Of a stretch of DNA of 64,000 nt, positions 26,381 to 36,187 are shown one piece after another. The notes under the pieces were generated by a model. It saw only the letters and a program-made list of their open reading frames with translations. It made no database searches and was not told the origin of the DNA. Position 1 is the stretch's first letter, and every line of letters begins with the position of its first letter. A program made the position numbers and the translations under genes. Source of the DNA: Antrihabitans stalactiti (GTDB taxonomy: Bacteria > Actinomycetota > Actinomycetes > Mycobacteriales > Mycobacteriaceae). The DNA is taken from positions 372,001-436,000 of the forward strand of contig NZ_VCQU01000004.1 in assembly GCF_012932915.1 (NCBI RefSeq), given 5' to 3'.

Positions 26381-27016
26381 ATGGCAACGGTCGAGATGGG
26401 CAATGGCGCCCCCGCAATATGCGGCTTGCGTCAGCGCAAGAAGGAGCGGACGCGTACCCAGATCATCGAGGCAGCGCTGGATCTGTGCGAAAAGCAAGGG
26501 TTCGACAAGACGACCGTCGAACAGATCGCGAGCCTGGCAGATGTGTCACCGCGCACCGTCAATCGCTACTTCGCGACGAAGGAAGACATCGTCCTCGGAC
26601 TGATAGACGACTTCCTTGCCGAGTCGGTGGACATCCTGAGGAGCCTGCCCCGGGACGGCGACGAGATCCGCGCCCTGCGCGACAGCTACATCGGACTCGT
26701 GGACCGCATCGTCACGACCGGCGAGCCGATCTCCTTCGAACGGTTCCAGCAGATGCAGCGCGTGGTGAAGGAAACGCCGTCGGTCAGCGCACGCAGCCGC
26801 GAACTCGGCGAGTTCAAGAACAACGTGCTGGGCGCGACAATTGCCGAGCGCATGGGCGTTCGGCCCGACGACTTGTCGGTGCGAGTCGTCATGGCGACGT
26901 GGAGTGCCATCGCGCACGTCGCGATGGACGATTGCGAAGCCCTCACCGGAGAAGAGTGCCGCGACAGTATGACGAAGGCGTACGACGCCTTTCGGGCCAC
27001 CTGCGTCACGCGATAG
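26381..27016 (+). CDS. TetR family transcriptional regulator
   Basis: A 211-residue regulator. The N-terminal DNA-binding domain (about residues 19-66) shows the TetR pattern: RTRTQIIEAALDLCEKQGFDKTTVEQIASLADVSPRTVNRYF with the HTH around 43-62. The C-terminal ligand domain is of the MftR/TetR_C type but not assignable to a compound. It is divergently transcribed from the MFS pump and most likely represses it. The ATG at 26381 gives the usual short leader before the HTH domain. Confidence 0.88.
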   Translation: MATVEMGNGAPAICGLRQRKKERTRTQIIEAALDLCEKQGFDKTTVEQIASLADVSPRTVNRYFATKEDIVLGLIDDFLAESVDILRSLPRDGDEIRALRDSYIGLVDRIVTTGEPISFERFQQMQRVVKETPSVSARSRELGEFKNNVLGATIAERMGVRPDDLSVRVVMATWSAIAHVAMDDCEALTGEECRDSMTKAYDAFRATCVTR

Positions 27017-27055
27017 CCGGATTTTCGTCTACTCGACGCACTGGTTAAGATGTCG

Positions 27056-27172
27056 TCCAGGTCTCGAGTATCAGCGGTAAGCCCCGGCTCGCTGGTCGGC
27101 AACCCTCCTCCGCGGTGGGGTGCCCCGGGTGATGACCGGGCTCTACTCGTGGTGAGAGGGCAAGCGCGCACC
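27056..27172 (+). ncRNA. SAM-IV riboswitch upstream of metY
   Basis: The stretch contains the blocks I remember as diagnostic of the actinobacterial SAM-IV aptamer, in order: AAGCCCCGGCT, GGCAACCCTCC, CGCGGTGGGGTGCCCCGGGT and GATGACC, followed by a GGGCAAGCGCG block. The lineage-typical position upstream of methionine sulfhydrylase genes also fits. S-adenosylmethionine binding is expected to lower metY-metX expression. Boundaries are approximate, since the outer helix was not folded computationally. Confidence 0.85.
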
Positions 27173-27186
27173 GTAGGAGGTTCCCA

Positions 27187-27207
27187 ATGTGTTGTTGTAG
27201 CGGATAG
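27187..27207 (+). CDS. Six-residue cysteine-rich leader peptide (Met-Cys-Cys-Cys-Ser-Gly)
   Basis: An ATG at 27187 is followed by three TGT codons, AGC, GGA and a TAG stop. An ideal AGGAGG sits six bases upstream, stronger than the ribosome site of metY itself (GGAG). The frame lies between the SAM-IV aptamer and metY, 44 bases before the metY start. Consecutive Cys codons in a tiny translated frame resemble the polycysteine upstream frames reported in mycobacteria, where ribosome behaviour at the Cys codons reports cysteine supply. Here it would give a second input to metY, an enzyme that consumes sulfide. Too short for statistical support on its own. Confidence 0.6.
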   Translation: MCCCSG

Positions 27208-27251
27208 GCCCCAACCCAATTCCCTAGCACCCACATCTTTTTGGAGTTCTC

Positions 27252-28562
27252 ATGAGTGACCCTGCTGTGTCCGAAAACGGAGTGCCCGAATGGTCTTTCG
27301 AGACCAAGCAGATTCACGTAGGTCAAGTTCCTGACGGAACCACCAACGCCCGCGCGCTGCCGATCTACCAGACCACGTCGTACACGTTCAACAACACCGA
27401 CCACGCGGCCGCACTGTTCGGCCTCGCCGAGCCCGGCAACATCTATACCCGCATCATGAACCCCACGCAGGACGCCGTCGAGCAGCGAATCGCCGCGCTC
27501 GAAGGTGGCGTTGCCGCGCTCCTGCTCTCCTCGGGTCAGGCGGCCGAAACGCTCGCGATCCTGAACATCGCGGAGTCCGGCGACCACATCGTTTCCAGCC
27601 CGCGCCTGTACGGCGGCACGTACAACCTCTTCCACTACTCCCTTCCCAAGCTGGGCATCACTGTTTCGTTCGTCGACGATCCCGACGACCTCGAACAGTG
27701 GAAAGCGGCCATCCAGCCGAACACGAAGGCCTTCTTCGGCGAGACGATCTCGAACCCGAAGAACGACATCTTCGACATTCCCGGTGTCTCCGCGGTAGCC
27801 CACGCCGCCGGAATTCCGCTCATCGTGGACAACACGGTCGCGACGCCGTACCTCATCCAGCCGCTCGCCCACGGTGCCGACATCGTCGTCCACTCGGCGA
27901 CCAAGTACCTCGGCGGTCATGGCACGGCGATCGCAGGCGTGATCGTCGACGGCGGCACGTTCGACTGGACGCAGGGCCGCTTCCCCGGCTTCACGACGCC
28001 CGACCCGAGCTACCACGGAGTCGTCTTCGCCGACCTCGGCGCTCCTGCATTCGCATTGAAGGCTCGCGTCCAGCTGCTGCGCGACCTCGGTCCGGCCATC
28101 TCGCCGTTCAACGCCTTCCTCATCAGCCAGGGTATCGAGACGTTGAGCCTGCGGATCGAGCGGCACGTATCGAACGCCAAGGCTGTCGCAGCGTTCCTCG
28201 AAGCACATCCGAATGTCACCTCGGTCGCGTACGCGGGCCTGCCCTCGTCGCCGTGGTACGAGCGCGGTCAGCAGTTGGCACCCAAGGGCGCGGGCGCGAT
28301 CGTCGCGTTCGAGATCGTCGGCGGTGTCGATGCAGGTAAGCGGTTCGTCGACGCTCTGACCCTGCACAGCCACGTCGCTAACATCGGTGACGTGCGCTCC
28401 CTCGTCATCCACCCGGCGTCGACCACCCACTCGCAGCTGACCCCCGAAGAGCAGCTCGCGTCAGGTGTCACGCCTGGCCTGGTCCGCTTGGCGGTCGGCA
28501 TCGAGGGAATCGACGACATCCTGGCCGACTTGAAGGTCGGATTTGCGGCGGCCGCATCTTGA
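27252..28562 (+). CDS. metY: O-acetylhomoserine sulfhydrylase
   Basis: A 436-residue PLP enzyme that makes homocysteine from O-acetylhomoserine and sulfide. Cys/Met-metabolism PLP family signature: substrate-binding [10 protein letters not shown] (63-72), SSGQAAE, and the Schiff-base Lys218 in [11 protein letters not shown]. Length fits the MetY group rather than shorter cystathionine enzymes. Preceded by the SAM-IV riboswitch and a Cys-rich leader; GGAG lies six bases before the ATG. It overlaps metX, whose product supplies the substrate. Confidence 0.95.
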   Translation: MSDPAVSENGVPEWSFETKQIHVGQVPDGTTNARALPIYQTTSYTFNNTDHAAALFGLAEPGNIYTRIMNPTQDAVEQRIAALEGGVAALLLSSGQAAETLAILNIAESGDHIVSSPRLYGGTYNLFHYSLPKLGITVSFVDDPDDLEQWKAAIQPNTKAFFGETISNPKNDIFDIPGVSAVAHAAGIPLIVDNTVATPYLIQPLAHGADIVVHSATKYLGGHGTAIAGVIVDGGTFDWTQGRFPGFTTPDPSYHGVVFADLGAPAFALKARVQLLRDLGPAISPFNAFLISQGIETLSLRIERHVSNAKAVAAFLEAHPNVTSVAYAGLPSSPWYERGQQLAPKGAGAIVAFEIVGGVDAGKRFVDALTLHSHVANIGDVRSLVIHPASTTHSQLTPEEQLASGVTPGLVRLAVGIEGIDDILADLKVGFAAAAS

Positions 28563-29710
28563 CCGTGAGCCGAGCGCACACAGCCCGTCCGGAAGCGGCA
28601 TTCCCGCCTCCGGACGGGCAGCTCGGCGTCATCGCAGTCGGTGACCTCACGCTCGAGAGTGGCGCGGTCATTCCCGACGTCGAGATCGCTGTCCAACGAT
28701 GGGGCGAGCCGTCACCGAACCTCGACAACATCGTCCTCGTCGAACACGCATTGACCGGCGATTCCCATGTCTCGGGTCCGCCGGACGACATTCACAAGCT
28801 GCCGGGTTGGTGGAACGGGATGGTCGGTCCCGGCCGGCCGCTCGATACCGACGAGTGGTGCATCGTGGCCACCAATGTGCTCGGCGGCTGCAAAGGCACC
28901 ACCGGCCCGAGCTCGGTTGCGCCAGACGGAAAGCCTTGGGGCTCCCGGTTTCCCGAGATTTCGATCCGCGATCAAGTCACTGCCGAACGTGCGCTGGCAG
29001 ACGCGCTGGGCATCGAACGCCTCGCCGCCGTCGTCGGCGGTTCGATGGGCGGTATGCGGGTGCTCGAATGGATCGTCGGCGACCCGGACCGCGTCAGGGC
29101 AGCCTTGGTACTCGCCGTCGGTGCACGCGCGACAGCCGACCAAATCGGCACGCAGACTACGCAAATCGCCGCGATTCAAGCAGATCCGAATTGGCAAGGC
29201 GGCGATTACCACGGCACCGGACGGGCGCCCTACGTCGGTCTGGGAATCGCGCGACGCATCGCGCACCTGACCTATCGCACCGAGTTCGAGCTCGACAACC
29301 GGTTCTTCAACGACGCCCAGGGCAGCGAAAATCCCTGGTCCGGTGGGCGTTACGCCGTCGAGAGCTACCTGGAACATCAAGCGGACAAGCTCGTCTCGCG
29401 GTTCGACGCAGCCACTTATGTGCTGTTGACCGAGGCCATGAACCGACACGACGTCGGCCGTGGGCGCGGTGGTATCGCGGCCGCCCTGGCCGCGACGCCG
29501 GTGCCGTGCATTGTCGGCGGCGTCGATTCCGACCGGCTCTATCCGCTACGGACCCAGCAAGAAATCGCCGACCTGCTGCCAGGCTGCGCCGGGCTGGAGA
29601 TCCTGCATTCGAAAGACGGGCACGACGGCTTCCTCACCGAGGCTACCGCCGTCGGCAAACTGCTGGTCGAGACGTTGGAGCTAGCCCGTTCCCAGCGGAT
29701 CGATCGATAG
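28559..29710 (+). CDS. metX: Homoserine O-acetyltransferase
   Basis: A 383-residue alpha/beta-hydrolase-fold acetyltransferase using acetyl-CoA and homoserine. Nucleophile elbow GGSMGG (Ser162), early 'EHALTGDSH' (62-70), '[12 protein letters not shown]' (108-119) and late His in KDGHDGFL are all as in MetX. The TTG at 28559 overlaps the metY stop (TTGA); an in-frame GTG two codons later is an equally possible start. It is translationally coupled to metY and falls under the same riboswitch. Confidence 0.94.
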   Translation: MTVSRAHTARPEAAFPPPDGQLGVIAVGDLTLESGAVIPDVEIAVQRWGEPSPNLDNIVLVEHALTGDSHVSGPPDDIHKLPGWWNGMVGPGRPLDTDEWCIVATNVLGGCKGTTGPSSVAPDGKPWGSRFPEISIRDQVTAERALADALGIERLAAVVGGSMGGMRVLEWIVGDPDRVRAALVLAVGARATADQIGTQTTQIAAIQADPNWQGGDYHGTGRAPYVGLGIARRIAHLTYRTEFELDNRFFNDAQGSENPWSGGRYAVESYLEHQADKLVSRFDAATYVLLTEAMNRHDVGRGRGGIAAALAATPVPCIVGGVDSDRLYPLRTQQEIADLLPGCAGLEILHSKDGHDGFLTEATAVGKLLVETLELARSQRIDR

Positions 29711-29971
29711 TCCGAGGCCGACGATGGCCGCACCGATCGCGAACAATGCGCCCACGTCGAACCACTTCCCTCGGACCGCAAGCAGGCCGACCTGATCCTC
29801 TGGGAGGAACAACCGGAACCCGCCTGCAAGCAGCGTGGCCACGCCGAACACGATCGCTCCACGGCGCCAGCGTTCGGACAGCACGAGCATCACCGCGACC
29901 ACGATCACCGCAACGACGATCACCATCGGCGCGTGGCACCGTGCGTACTTCGTGACTGCGGCCGTGTTCAC
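29681..29971 (-). CDS. DUF3017 small membrane protein
   Basis: A 96-residue protein with three hydrophobic helices (about residues 15-32, 37-51 and 73-91) and the loop [21 protein letters not shown] that I associate with DUF3017. The GTG at 29971 overlaps the folD stop (GTGA). It is the conserved neighbour of folD in mycobacteria (Rv3355c). Its 3' end overlaps the metX 3' end by 30 bases. Function unknown. Confidence 0.78.
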   Translation of the reverse strand: MNTAAVTKYARCHAPMVIVVAVIVVAVMLVLSERWRRGAIVFGVATLLAGGFRLFLPEDQVGLLAVRGKWFDVGALFAIGAAIVGLGLSIDPLGTG

Positions 29972-30807
29972 TCCCGTTCGGCCCGCTCGACGACGTTGGA
30001 GATCAGGAACGCCCGAGTCAACGGACCTACGCCGCCCGGATTCGGCGACAGGTAGCCCGCGACCGACGCGACGTCGGGAGCGAGGTCGCCCACGCGGCCA
30101 TCGGGCCCGCGAGCGGCACCCACATCGACCACTGCGGCACCCGGCTTGATCATGTCCGCAGTGATCAGTCCGGGCACTCCTGCCGCAGCAACGACGATGT
30201 CTGCTCGGCGCACTTCGGCAGCGAGATCCTTTGTGCCGGTGTGGCAGAGCGTGACCGTCGCGTTCTCCGTGCGCCGGGTGAGCAGCAGCCCGAGCGGCCG
30301 GCCGACCGTCGAACCACGCCCGACGATCACGACATTCGCCCCAGCGATCGGCACGTCGAAACGGCGCAGCAAGGCAAGAACACCCTGCGGTGTACACGGC
30401 AGCGCAGCGGCCTTACCGAGCACCAGCCTGCCCAGGTTGACCGGGTGCAGTCCGTCCGCGTCCTTGTCCGGATCGATGCGCTCGAGCACCTCGTACTCGT
30501 CGAGGTGTTTGGGCAGCGGGAGCTGCACCAAGTAGCCCGTGCACGCTGGGTCGGCATTGAGCTCGTCGATCGCGTCGTTCAGCTGCGCCTGACTCGCATC
30601 CGCAGGCAAGTCACGACGAATCGAGTTGATCCCAACCTTTGCGCAGTCGCTGTGCTTGAGCCGCACGTAGGTCGCCGAGCCGGGATCGTCGCCGACGAGG
30701 ACAGTCCCCAGCCCGGGCGTGATGCCGCGTTCTCGCAGCAGCGTGACCCGTTTGGTCAGGTCTTCGAAGATTTCGTTCCGGGTCGCCTTGCCATCCAGGA
30801 GAATCAC
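29968..30807 (-). CDS. folD: Bifunctional methylenetetrahydrofolate dehydrogenase/cyclohydrolase
   Basis: A 279-residue enzyme interconverting methylene-, methenyl- and formyl-tetrahydrofolate. YVRLKH (47-52) holds the catalytic Lys51, QLPLPKH the folate-binding Asp/Pro region, GRGSTVGRP the NADP loop, and [10 protein letters not shown] the family's C-terminal signature. GTG start at 30807. It is co-transcribed with the DUF3017 gene. Confidence 0.95.
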   Translation of the reverse strand: MILLDGKATRNEIFEDLTKRVTLLRERGITPGLGTVLVGDDPGSATYVRLKHSDCAKVGINSIRRDLPADASQAQLNDAIDELNADPACTGYLVQLPLPKHLDEYEVLERIDPDKDADGLHPVNLGRLVLGKAAALPCTPQGVLALLRRFDVPIAGANVVIVGRGSTVGRPLGLLLTRRTENATVTLCHTGTKDLAAEVRRADIVVAAAGVPGLITADMIKPGAAVVDVGAARGPDGRVGDLAPDVASVAGYLSPNPGGVGPLTRAFLISNVVERAERE

Positions 30808-30819
30808 GCGACCATTCTT

Positions 30820-31431
30820 TCAGCTCAGTTCCACTTTGAGCCCATTGGCCCGCGCATACGCCGCGGCTTGTGCGAGTTCGATGTGCGCACCCGTCAGTTT
30901 GGCCGTCGTCCACAGCTGCGCGTCGATGTGCGCCCCTCGCAGATCGGCGTGCTCCAACCGCAATCCTGTCGTCCGCGCGCCAAGGAGGTCCACCGAGTTC
31001 AGCGACGCGCCGCGAAGGTCAGCCTGCACCAGAATCGCCTCCCTGAACCGACAGTCGCTGAGGTCGACCTTCTGGAGGTCCGCACCGCCGAGCGATGCGA
31101 GCGAGAAGTCGACCGATACCAGCTCGATCGGCCGTAATCGGCACCGCGTGAAGACCGAACCGAGCATCGTCGAGTGTTTGAAACTACTGTGCCACAACGT
31201 CGTTCCGCTGAACGTGCACGATCGGAACGCCGAAGCGACATGCCGCGTCTGGCTCATGTCGGCTCCGGTGAAATCGCACTCGCTGAAGACCACACGCTGG
31301 GTATGCAGCCCAGCCAGGTCGGCTTCGCGGAACGAGCATTTGGTGTAGTGCCGGTCGACCCACCGCGAGTCGGCCAGCTGCGCCTCGGAGTAGTCCTCCC
31401 CGACGAATTCTTCGAAGTTGGCGGCAGACAT
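30820..31431 (-). CDS. Pentapeptide-repeat protein
   Basis: A 203-residue protein almost entirely made of A(D/N)LXX-type repeats, with central Leu or Phe at every fifth position from about residue 35 to 185, predicting a right-handed quadrilateral beta-helix. Proteins of this size and fold include MfpA/Qnr, which mimic DNA and bind gyrase; others have unknown roles. Acidic surface residues are frequent but the sequence gives no direct proof of gyrase binding. The ATG at 31431 gives the tidy N-terminus; an in-frame GTG at 31461 is possible. Confidence 0.75.
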   Translation of the reverse strand: MSAANFEEFVGEDYSEAQLADSRWVDRHYTKCSFREADLAGLHTQRVVFSECDFTGADMSQTRHVASAFRSCTFSGTTLWHSSFKHSTMLGSVFTRCRLRPIELVSVDFSLASLGGADLQKVDLSDCRFREAILVQADLRGASLNSVDLLGARTTGLRLEHADLRGAHIDAQLWTTAKLTGAHIELAQAAAYARANGLKVELS

Positions 31432-31464
31432 TTCTCCATTGTCCGCCTCTGACACCCTTAACGC

Positions 31465-31929
31465 GTGTTCCGACTGATGTTTCACGAGCCCCGTATCCCA
31501 CCCAACACCGGCAATGCGATCCGTTTGGTCGCCGGAACAGGGTGTGAGCTGCACCTCGTCGGCCCGTTGGGCTTCGACATGTCCGAGCCGAAGCTCCGCC
31601 GAGCGGGACTCGACTACCACGACCTGGCGTCGGTCACCGTGCACCCAGACCTCCCCTCTGCTTGGCACGCACTCGAGCCGGACCGGGTGTTCGCCTTCAC
31701 CGCGCACGCCAGCACTTCGTACGCCGACATCGCCTATCGCGCGGGTGACGTGCTCCTCTTCGGCCCGGAACCGACTGGGCTGTCCGACGAGGTGCTCGCC
31801 GACCCACACATCACCGCGCAACTACGCATCCCGATGCTGCCTGGCCGGCGGTCGCTGAATTTGGCCAACGCCGCCGCCGTGGCCCTCTACGAAGCCTGGC
31901 GGCAGAACGACTTTCAGGACGGGGTCTGA
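31465..31929 (+). CDS. trmL: tRNA (cytidine/uridine-34 2'-O)-methyltransferase
   Basis: A 154-residue SPOUT-class methyltransferase, minimal length as in TrmL. NPRIPPNTGN-type start appears as HEPRIPPNTGNAIRL (7-21), then HLVGPLGF (30-37), and the trefoil-knot motifs LLFGPEPTGL (96-105) and IPMLPGRRSLNLANAAAV (121-138). It methylates the wobble ribose of certain leucine tRNAs. GTG start. Divergent from the pentapeptide-repeat gene; orthologous in position to Rv3366. Confidence 0.9.
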   Translation: MFRLMFHEPRIPPNTGNAIRLVAGTGCELHLVGPLGFDMSEPKLRRAGLDYHDLASVTVHPDLPSAWHALEPDRVFAFTAHASTSYADIAYRAGDVLLFGPEPTGLSDEVLADPHITAQLRIPMLPGRRSLNLANAAAVALYEAWRQNDFQDGV

Positions 31930-32792
31930 CTAGATCCTCGCCGGCGGACCGCGCGGAATCCGAACCACGCGACGCCACCGATCACGCCGAAGAACGCCAG
32001 CCACGGAATTGCCTTGCCCACGAACACGACTGCGTCGGCTAACGCATCCACCAGTGAGTTCCAGCCGGACACGATGCCGTCCCAGAAGTTGGACGGGCCC
32101 GGATCGGGGTTCGGCGGCGTCACGTCTTCGGTGGTGAATTGAATGGTGAGCGTAGACAAGTCGATCTGATCGTCGAGTCGCCGCTTCTGTGCAGTCAGGC
32201 TGTCGAGATCGGCCTGCCTGCTCGATAGTGCATTCTCTGCCTCCAGCAGGTCGGCCGTGTTGGCAGCACCGGCGATCAACGCGCGGAGGCGATCGACCGA
32301 GGTCTGCAGCGCTTTGATGCGGGCGTCGAGATCCTCGACCTGCATCGTCACGTCGCTCTTGCTGATCGTGATGTTGGTGACGCGACCCAGTTGTTGCAGC
32401 TCCTCGATCAGCTGGTCCGTCTTGGCCGATGGCACCCGCACGGTCAACGACGCGCTCGGCGTCGTGTTGTCGGTGCCAGGCTGCTCGGTCCGGTCGTCGA
32501 TGCGACCTTGCAAAGCTTCGACCTTGCTGATCGCCTTGTGTGCGGAATCGATCGGATCCTTCGCCGTGATGTAGACGCTTCCGGTGGTGATCTCCTTCCG
32601 CTCCGTTGCGTCCGTATCCCCCGGCGGCGTGTTGCTCTGCGTCTCCATGCTCCGCGGCGCCGGAGCCGCCGGTGCGATCGCAGGAGACGCGACCGAATCG
32701 GACTTTGGCTCGGAGGTGGACTTGGAGTCGTCGCCACAGCCGGCGACCAAGAATGAAACCGCGACAAACATCACGAATAGGATCCGCTTCAT
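31914..32792 (-). CDS. DUF4349 lipoprotein with coiled coil and C-terminal membrane helix
   Basis: A 292-residue surface protein. The signal peptide ends in the lipobox VAGC (Cys19). After a Ser/Pro-rich linker, residues 65-230 form the DUF4349 domain, including ITKSDV-type strands and a coiled coil with 'DLLEAENALSSRQADLDSLTAQ' character (residues 182-203). A membrane helix near 260-280 and a basic tail end the protein. Function unknown. It overlaps the 3' end of trmL by 16 bases. Confidence 0.75.
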   Translation of the reverse strand: MKRILFVMFVAVSFLVAGCGDDSKSTSEPKSDSVASPAIAPAAPAPRSMETQSNTPPGDTDATERKEITTGSVYITAKDPIDSAHKAISKVEALQGRIDDRTEQPGTDNTTPSASLTVRVPSAKTDQLIEELQQLGRVTNITISKSDVTMQVEDLDARIKALQTSVDRLRALIAGAANTADLLEAENALSSRQADLDSLTAQKRRLDDQIDLSTLTIQFTTEDVTPPNPDPGPSNFWDGIVSGWNSLVDALADAVVFVGKAIPWLAFFGVIGGVAWFGFRAVRRRGSSQTPS

Positions 32793-32810
32793 GTCCCGAG
32801 GTTAGCCGAA

Positions 32811-35800
32811 TCATCGAAAGTCCCTGGACTTTGCCGTAATTCGCAAATCCATTCGTTGCAATCGGTCCGCGACCACCGTGACCGCCCCTTCGGCGTTCTG
32901 CACCTTGCCCCGGATCAGCAACGCCGGAGCAGTCTGAGCGAGCCTGCGATATTTTGCCCACAACCCCACCGAACACACGACGTTGACCATCCCCGTCTCG
33001 TCTTCGAGATTGATGAACGTCACCCCTGCAGCCGTAGCCGGACGTTGCCGATGGGTCACCGCTCCCCCGACCAACACGCGATCGCCGTCGGGTATCTGCA
33101 AGAGCCGATCTGCCGTGACCACGCCCAGCGCGTCAAGCTGCGGCCGAAGGAATTCCGTCGGGTACGCGCCGGGCGAAACCCCGGTTGCCCAGACATCGGC
33201 TGCCGACAACTCGACATCGCTCATACCTGGCAGTGCGGGAGCCTTGGTGGATGCGCCGAGGCCTGGCAGCCGATCCGGCCGTTCCCCTGCCGCAGCTCCG
33301 GCGGCCCACAACGCTTCTCGGCGGGTGATGCCGAAGCACCCGAGCGCGCCACCCGTCGCGAGCGATTCCGCCTGCGCGACGGAGAGTTCGACTCGCCCGG
33401 TCAGATCGAGAAACGAGGTATAGGGCTGGCCAGCCACAATTCGTTCCGCCAATTCCGTCCCGATATGCCGGACATCTCCGAGCCCCAGCCGGACCTGCAA
33501 TCCCTGTTGTTCGAGCGTCGCGTCGGCCCGGCTCGCGTTCACGTCCGGGCCTGACACGACGACGCCGTGCCTGCGCGCATCGGCAACCAGAGATTGTGGG
33601 GAATAGAACCCCATCGGTTGCGCCCGAAGAAGTCCCGCGCAGAACGCCGCCGGATGGTGCAGCTTGAACCATGACGAGTAGAACACCAACGAGGCGAAAC
33701 TTTGCGAATGACTTTCGGGGAAGCCGAAATTCGCGAAGGCGTAGAGCTTTTCGTAGATGCGGTCCGCGACATCGTCAGGAATGCCATGCAACTCGCGCAT
33801 CCCTTGATAGAGCCTGTCTTTGAGGCGTTCCATCCGTTCGGGCGACCGTTTGGATCCCATCGCACGGCGAAGCTGGTCGGCCTCCGCCGCCGAAAATCCC
33901 GCAACATCGATCGCCATCTGCATCAGCTGCTCCTGGAAGAGCGGAACACCTTTGGTCCGGCGCAACGAGTTCTCCAACGAAGGATGGTCGTAGGTGACCG
34001 GCTCCAATCCGTTGTGGCGTCGGATGTACGGGTGCACCGACCCGCCCTGGATGGGCCCCGGCCTGATCAGCGCGACCTCGACGACCAAGTCGTAGAACGT
34101 GCGTGGCTTCAGCCGCGGCAACGTAGCCATCTGTGCTCGAGACTCGACCTGGAACACGCCGACCGAATCGGCGCGCTGCAGCATTTCGTAGACCGCAGCT
34201 TCGGTCAGGTCCAGCTGCGAGAGGTCGACCTCGATTCCCTTGTGCTCGGCAACCATGTCGATCATGTAGTGCAGCGCCGAGAGCATGCCGAGCCCGAGCA
34301 TGTCGAACTTCACCAATCCGACTGCGGCACAATCATCTTTGTCCCACTGCAACACACTTCGGTTGGGCATTCGCGCCCATTCGACGGGGCATACGTCTGC
34401 AATCGGCCGGTCACAGATCACCATGCCGCCGGAGTGGATGCCCATGTGCCGGGGAAAGCCCTCGATCTGCTCGGCGAGTTCGAGGACCGCCACCGGGATG
34501 TCGGTTCCGACTTCTTTACCGATACCGCTCCAGCGGTTCACCTGCTTGCTCCACGCATCCTGCTGACCTTGCGAAAACCCCAGTGCGCGAGCCATATCCC
34601 GGACCGACGACTTGCCCCGGTAGGTGATCACGTTCGCCACCTGAGCCGCGTAGGCGCGTCCGTACTTGTTGTAGACGTGCTGGATCGCTTCCTCGCGACG
34701 ATCGGATTCGATGTCGACATCGATATCCGGCGGCCCGTCTCGTTCGGGCGAGAGGAACCGTTCGAAAAGCAACTCGTTCCCGACCGGGTCGACGTTGGTG
34801 ATCCCGATCGCGTAACACACCGCGGAATTCGCGGCCGATCCCCTTCCCTGACAAAGGATGTCGTTGGCCTTGCAGAAGGACACGATGTCGTGCACAACCA
34901 GGAAGTACCCCGGAAAACCCAGCTCCTCGATGATTCTCAGCTCGTGTTCGATCTGGTCGTATGCCTTCGGCTTGTCGGACGGCTCGCCGTATCTGCGTCG
35001 AGCACCCGACATGGCGAGTTCGCGCAGCCAACTGTTCTCCGTGTATCCGGCTGGTACGTCGAACGGCGGTAGCTTCGGCGCGATCAGGCGCAGGTCGAAC
35101 GAGCATTCCAGACCGAGCTCGGCCGCATTGCGGACCGCATCCGGATGTTGCGCGAACAGTTGCGCCATCTCCGCCCCGGACCGCAGATGGGCGCCACCGG
35201 TCGGCGCCAACCAGCCCGCAGCCTCGTCCAAACTCTGCCGCGCCCGGACTGCGGCCATTGCCATCGCCAGCCTGCGACCGCGCGGATGCGCGAAATGCGC
35301 TCCGGTAGTTGCGATCACCCGCAACCCGAATTGCCCGGCAAGCTCTGCCAGCCGCGCATTGCGCTCGTCGTCTTCGGGTATTCCGTGATGGGTGAGTTCG
35401 ACAACAACTCGATCATGACCGAACCGATCGACCAGATCCCCCAACGCAGCAGCTGCCGCACCCGGACCGCCGGACTCGAGCGCTCTGCGGACGTGACCCT
35501 TTCGGCAGCCCGTCAGGATCTGCCAATGCCCGCCTGCAGCCTCGGTGAGTGCGTCGTAGTCGTAGCGAAGAATGCCCTTCTCGCCGCCGGCAAGGTGAGC
35601 TGCGGCGATCGCCCGTGACAGCCGCCGATATCCTTCCTGTCCCCTCGCGAGCACGAGCAGATGCGTGCCGTCGGGATCGGGTGCTCCGGTGCGGGAATCG
35701 GTTGAATCCAAGGATAATTCGGAGCCGAAGACGGTCCGCATGCCCAATTCCTTTGCCGCCTCGGCGAAGCGCACGATGCCGTAGAACCCGTCGTGATCGG

Positions 35801-36089
35801 TGATCGCTATCGCTTCGAGCCCCAGCCGCACTGCCTCCTCGACCAACTCCTCCGGATGGCTCGCACCATCGAGGAAGCTGTAGGCAGAGTGGGCATGCAA
35901 TTCCGCATACGGAACGCTCGGCCCGACAGGTTCGATCGCCCCGGCTTGATAGGGACCCCGCTTACGCGACCAGGCAGGACTATCCCCACCGTCGCCCGGA
36001 TACATCGCCTCCGGATTGGTGCGTCCTGGCCTGCCCGACAGCACACGCTCCAACTCGGACCACGTTGGCGGCCCATGATCCCAGCCCAT
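32811..36089 (-). CDS. dnaE2: Error-prone DNA polymerase III alpha subunit
   Basis: A 1092-residue C-family polymerase, the length typical of DnaE2 and shorter than DnaE1. PHP domain at the N-terminus (YAELHAHSAYSFLDGASHPEE), polymerase core with the acidic active site in PDIDVDIESDRREE, and an OB fold near the C-terminus. DnaE2 carries out SOS-induced translesion synthesis with ImuA' and ImuB, both present at 40.3-42.6 kb. Start at 36089 chosen for the GAGG site seven bases upstream. A LexA-like box lies 60 bases upstream. Confidence 0.94.
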   Translation of the reverse strand: MGWDHGPPTWSELERVLSGRPGRTNPEAMYPGDGGDSPAWSRKRGPYQAGAIEPVGPSVPYAELHAHSAYSFLDGASHPEELVEEAVRLGLEAIAITDHDGFYGIVRFAEAAKELGMRTVFGSELSLDSTDSRTGAPDPDGTHLLVLARGQEGYRRLSRAIAAAHLAGGEKGILRYDYDALTEAAGGHWQILTGCRKGHVRRALESGGPGAAAAALGDLVDRFGHDRVVVELTHHGIPEDDERNARLAELAGQFGLRVIATTGAHFAHPRGRRLAMAMAAVRARQSLDEAAGWLAPTGGAHLRSGAEMAQLFAQHPDAVRNAAELGLECSFDLRLIAPKLPPFDVPAGYTENSWLRELAMSGARRRYGEPSDKPKAYDQIEHELRIIEELGFPGYFLVVHDIVSFCKANDILCQGRGSAANSAVCYAIGITNVDPVGNELLFERFLSPERDGPPDIDVDIESDRREEAIQHVYNKYGRAYAAQVANVITYRGKSSVRDMARALGFSQGQQDAWSKQVNRWSGIGKEVGTDIPVAVLELAEQIEGFPRHMGIHSGGMVICDRPIADVCPVEWARMPNRSVLQWDKDDCAAVGLVKFDMLGLGMLSALHYMIDMVAEHKGIEVDLSQLDLTEAAVYEMLQRADSVGVFQVESRAQMATLPRLKPRTFYDLVVEVALIRPGPIQGGSVHPYIRRHNGLEPVTYDHPSLENSLRRTKGVPLFQEQLMQMAIDVAGFSAAEADQLRRAMGSKRSPERMERLKDRLYQGMRELHGIPDDVADRIYEKLYAFANFGFPESHSQSFASLVFYSSWFKLHHPAAFCAGLLRAQPMGFYSPQSLVADARRHGVVVSGPDVNASRADATLEQQGLQVRLGLGDVRHIGTELAERIVAGQPYTSFLDLTGRVELSVAQAESLATGGALGCFGITRREALWAAGAAAGERPDRLPGLGASTKAPALPGMSDVELSAADVWATGVSPGAYPTEFLRPQLDALGVVTADRLLQIPDGDRVLVGGAVTHRQRPATAAGVTFINLEDETGMVNVVCSVGLWAKYRRLAQTAPALLIRGKVQNAEGAVTVVADRLQRMDLRITAKSRDFR

Positions 36090-36148
36090 TACGCAGCCTC
36101 GATCCCGGCCCATAAGGCCAGTTCGGAGGCGGTGATCAGCGACATGAA

Positions 36149-36164
36149 TAGAACATACATTCGG
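36149..36164. promoter_or_regulatory. Candidate LexA (SOS) box upstream of dnaE2
   Basis: TAGAAC-ATAC-ATTCGG compared with the actinobacterial consensus TCGAAC-N4-GTTCGA: nine of twelve symmetric positions agree. It is weaker than the box at 42722 but lies 60-75 bases upstream of the dnaE2 start, where induction by DNA damage is expected. Confidence 0.5.
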
Positions 36165-36187
36165 ACACCGACACGATCTTCCGCTCG

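Noticed and set aside
33702-35072. A 456-codon plus-strand frame
   Set aside because: Antisense to the polymerase core of dnaE2.
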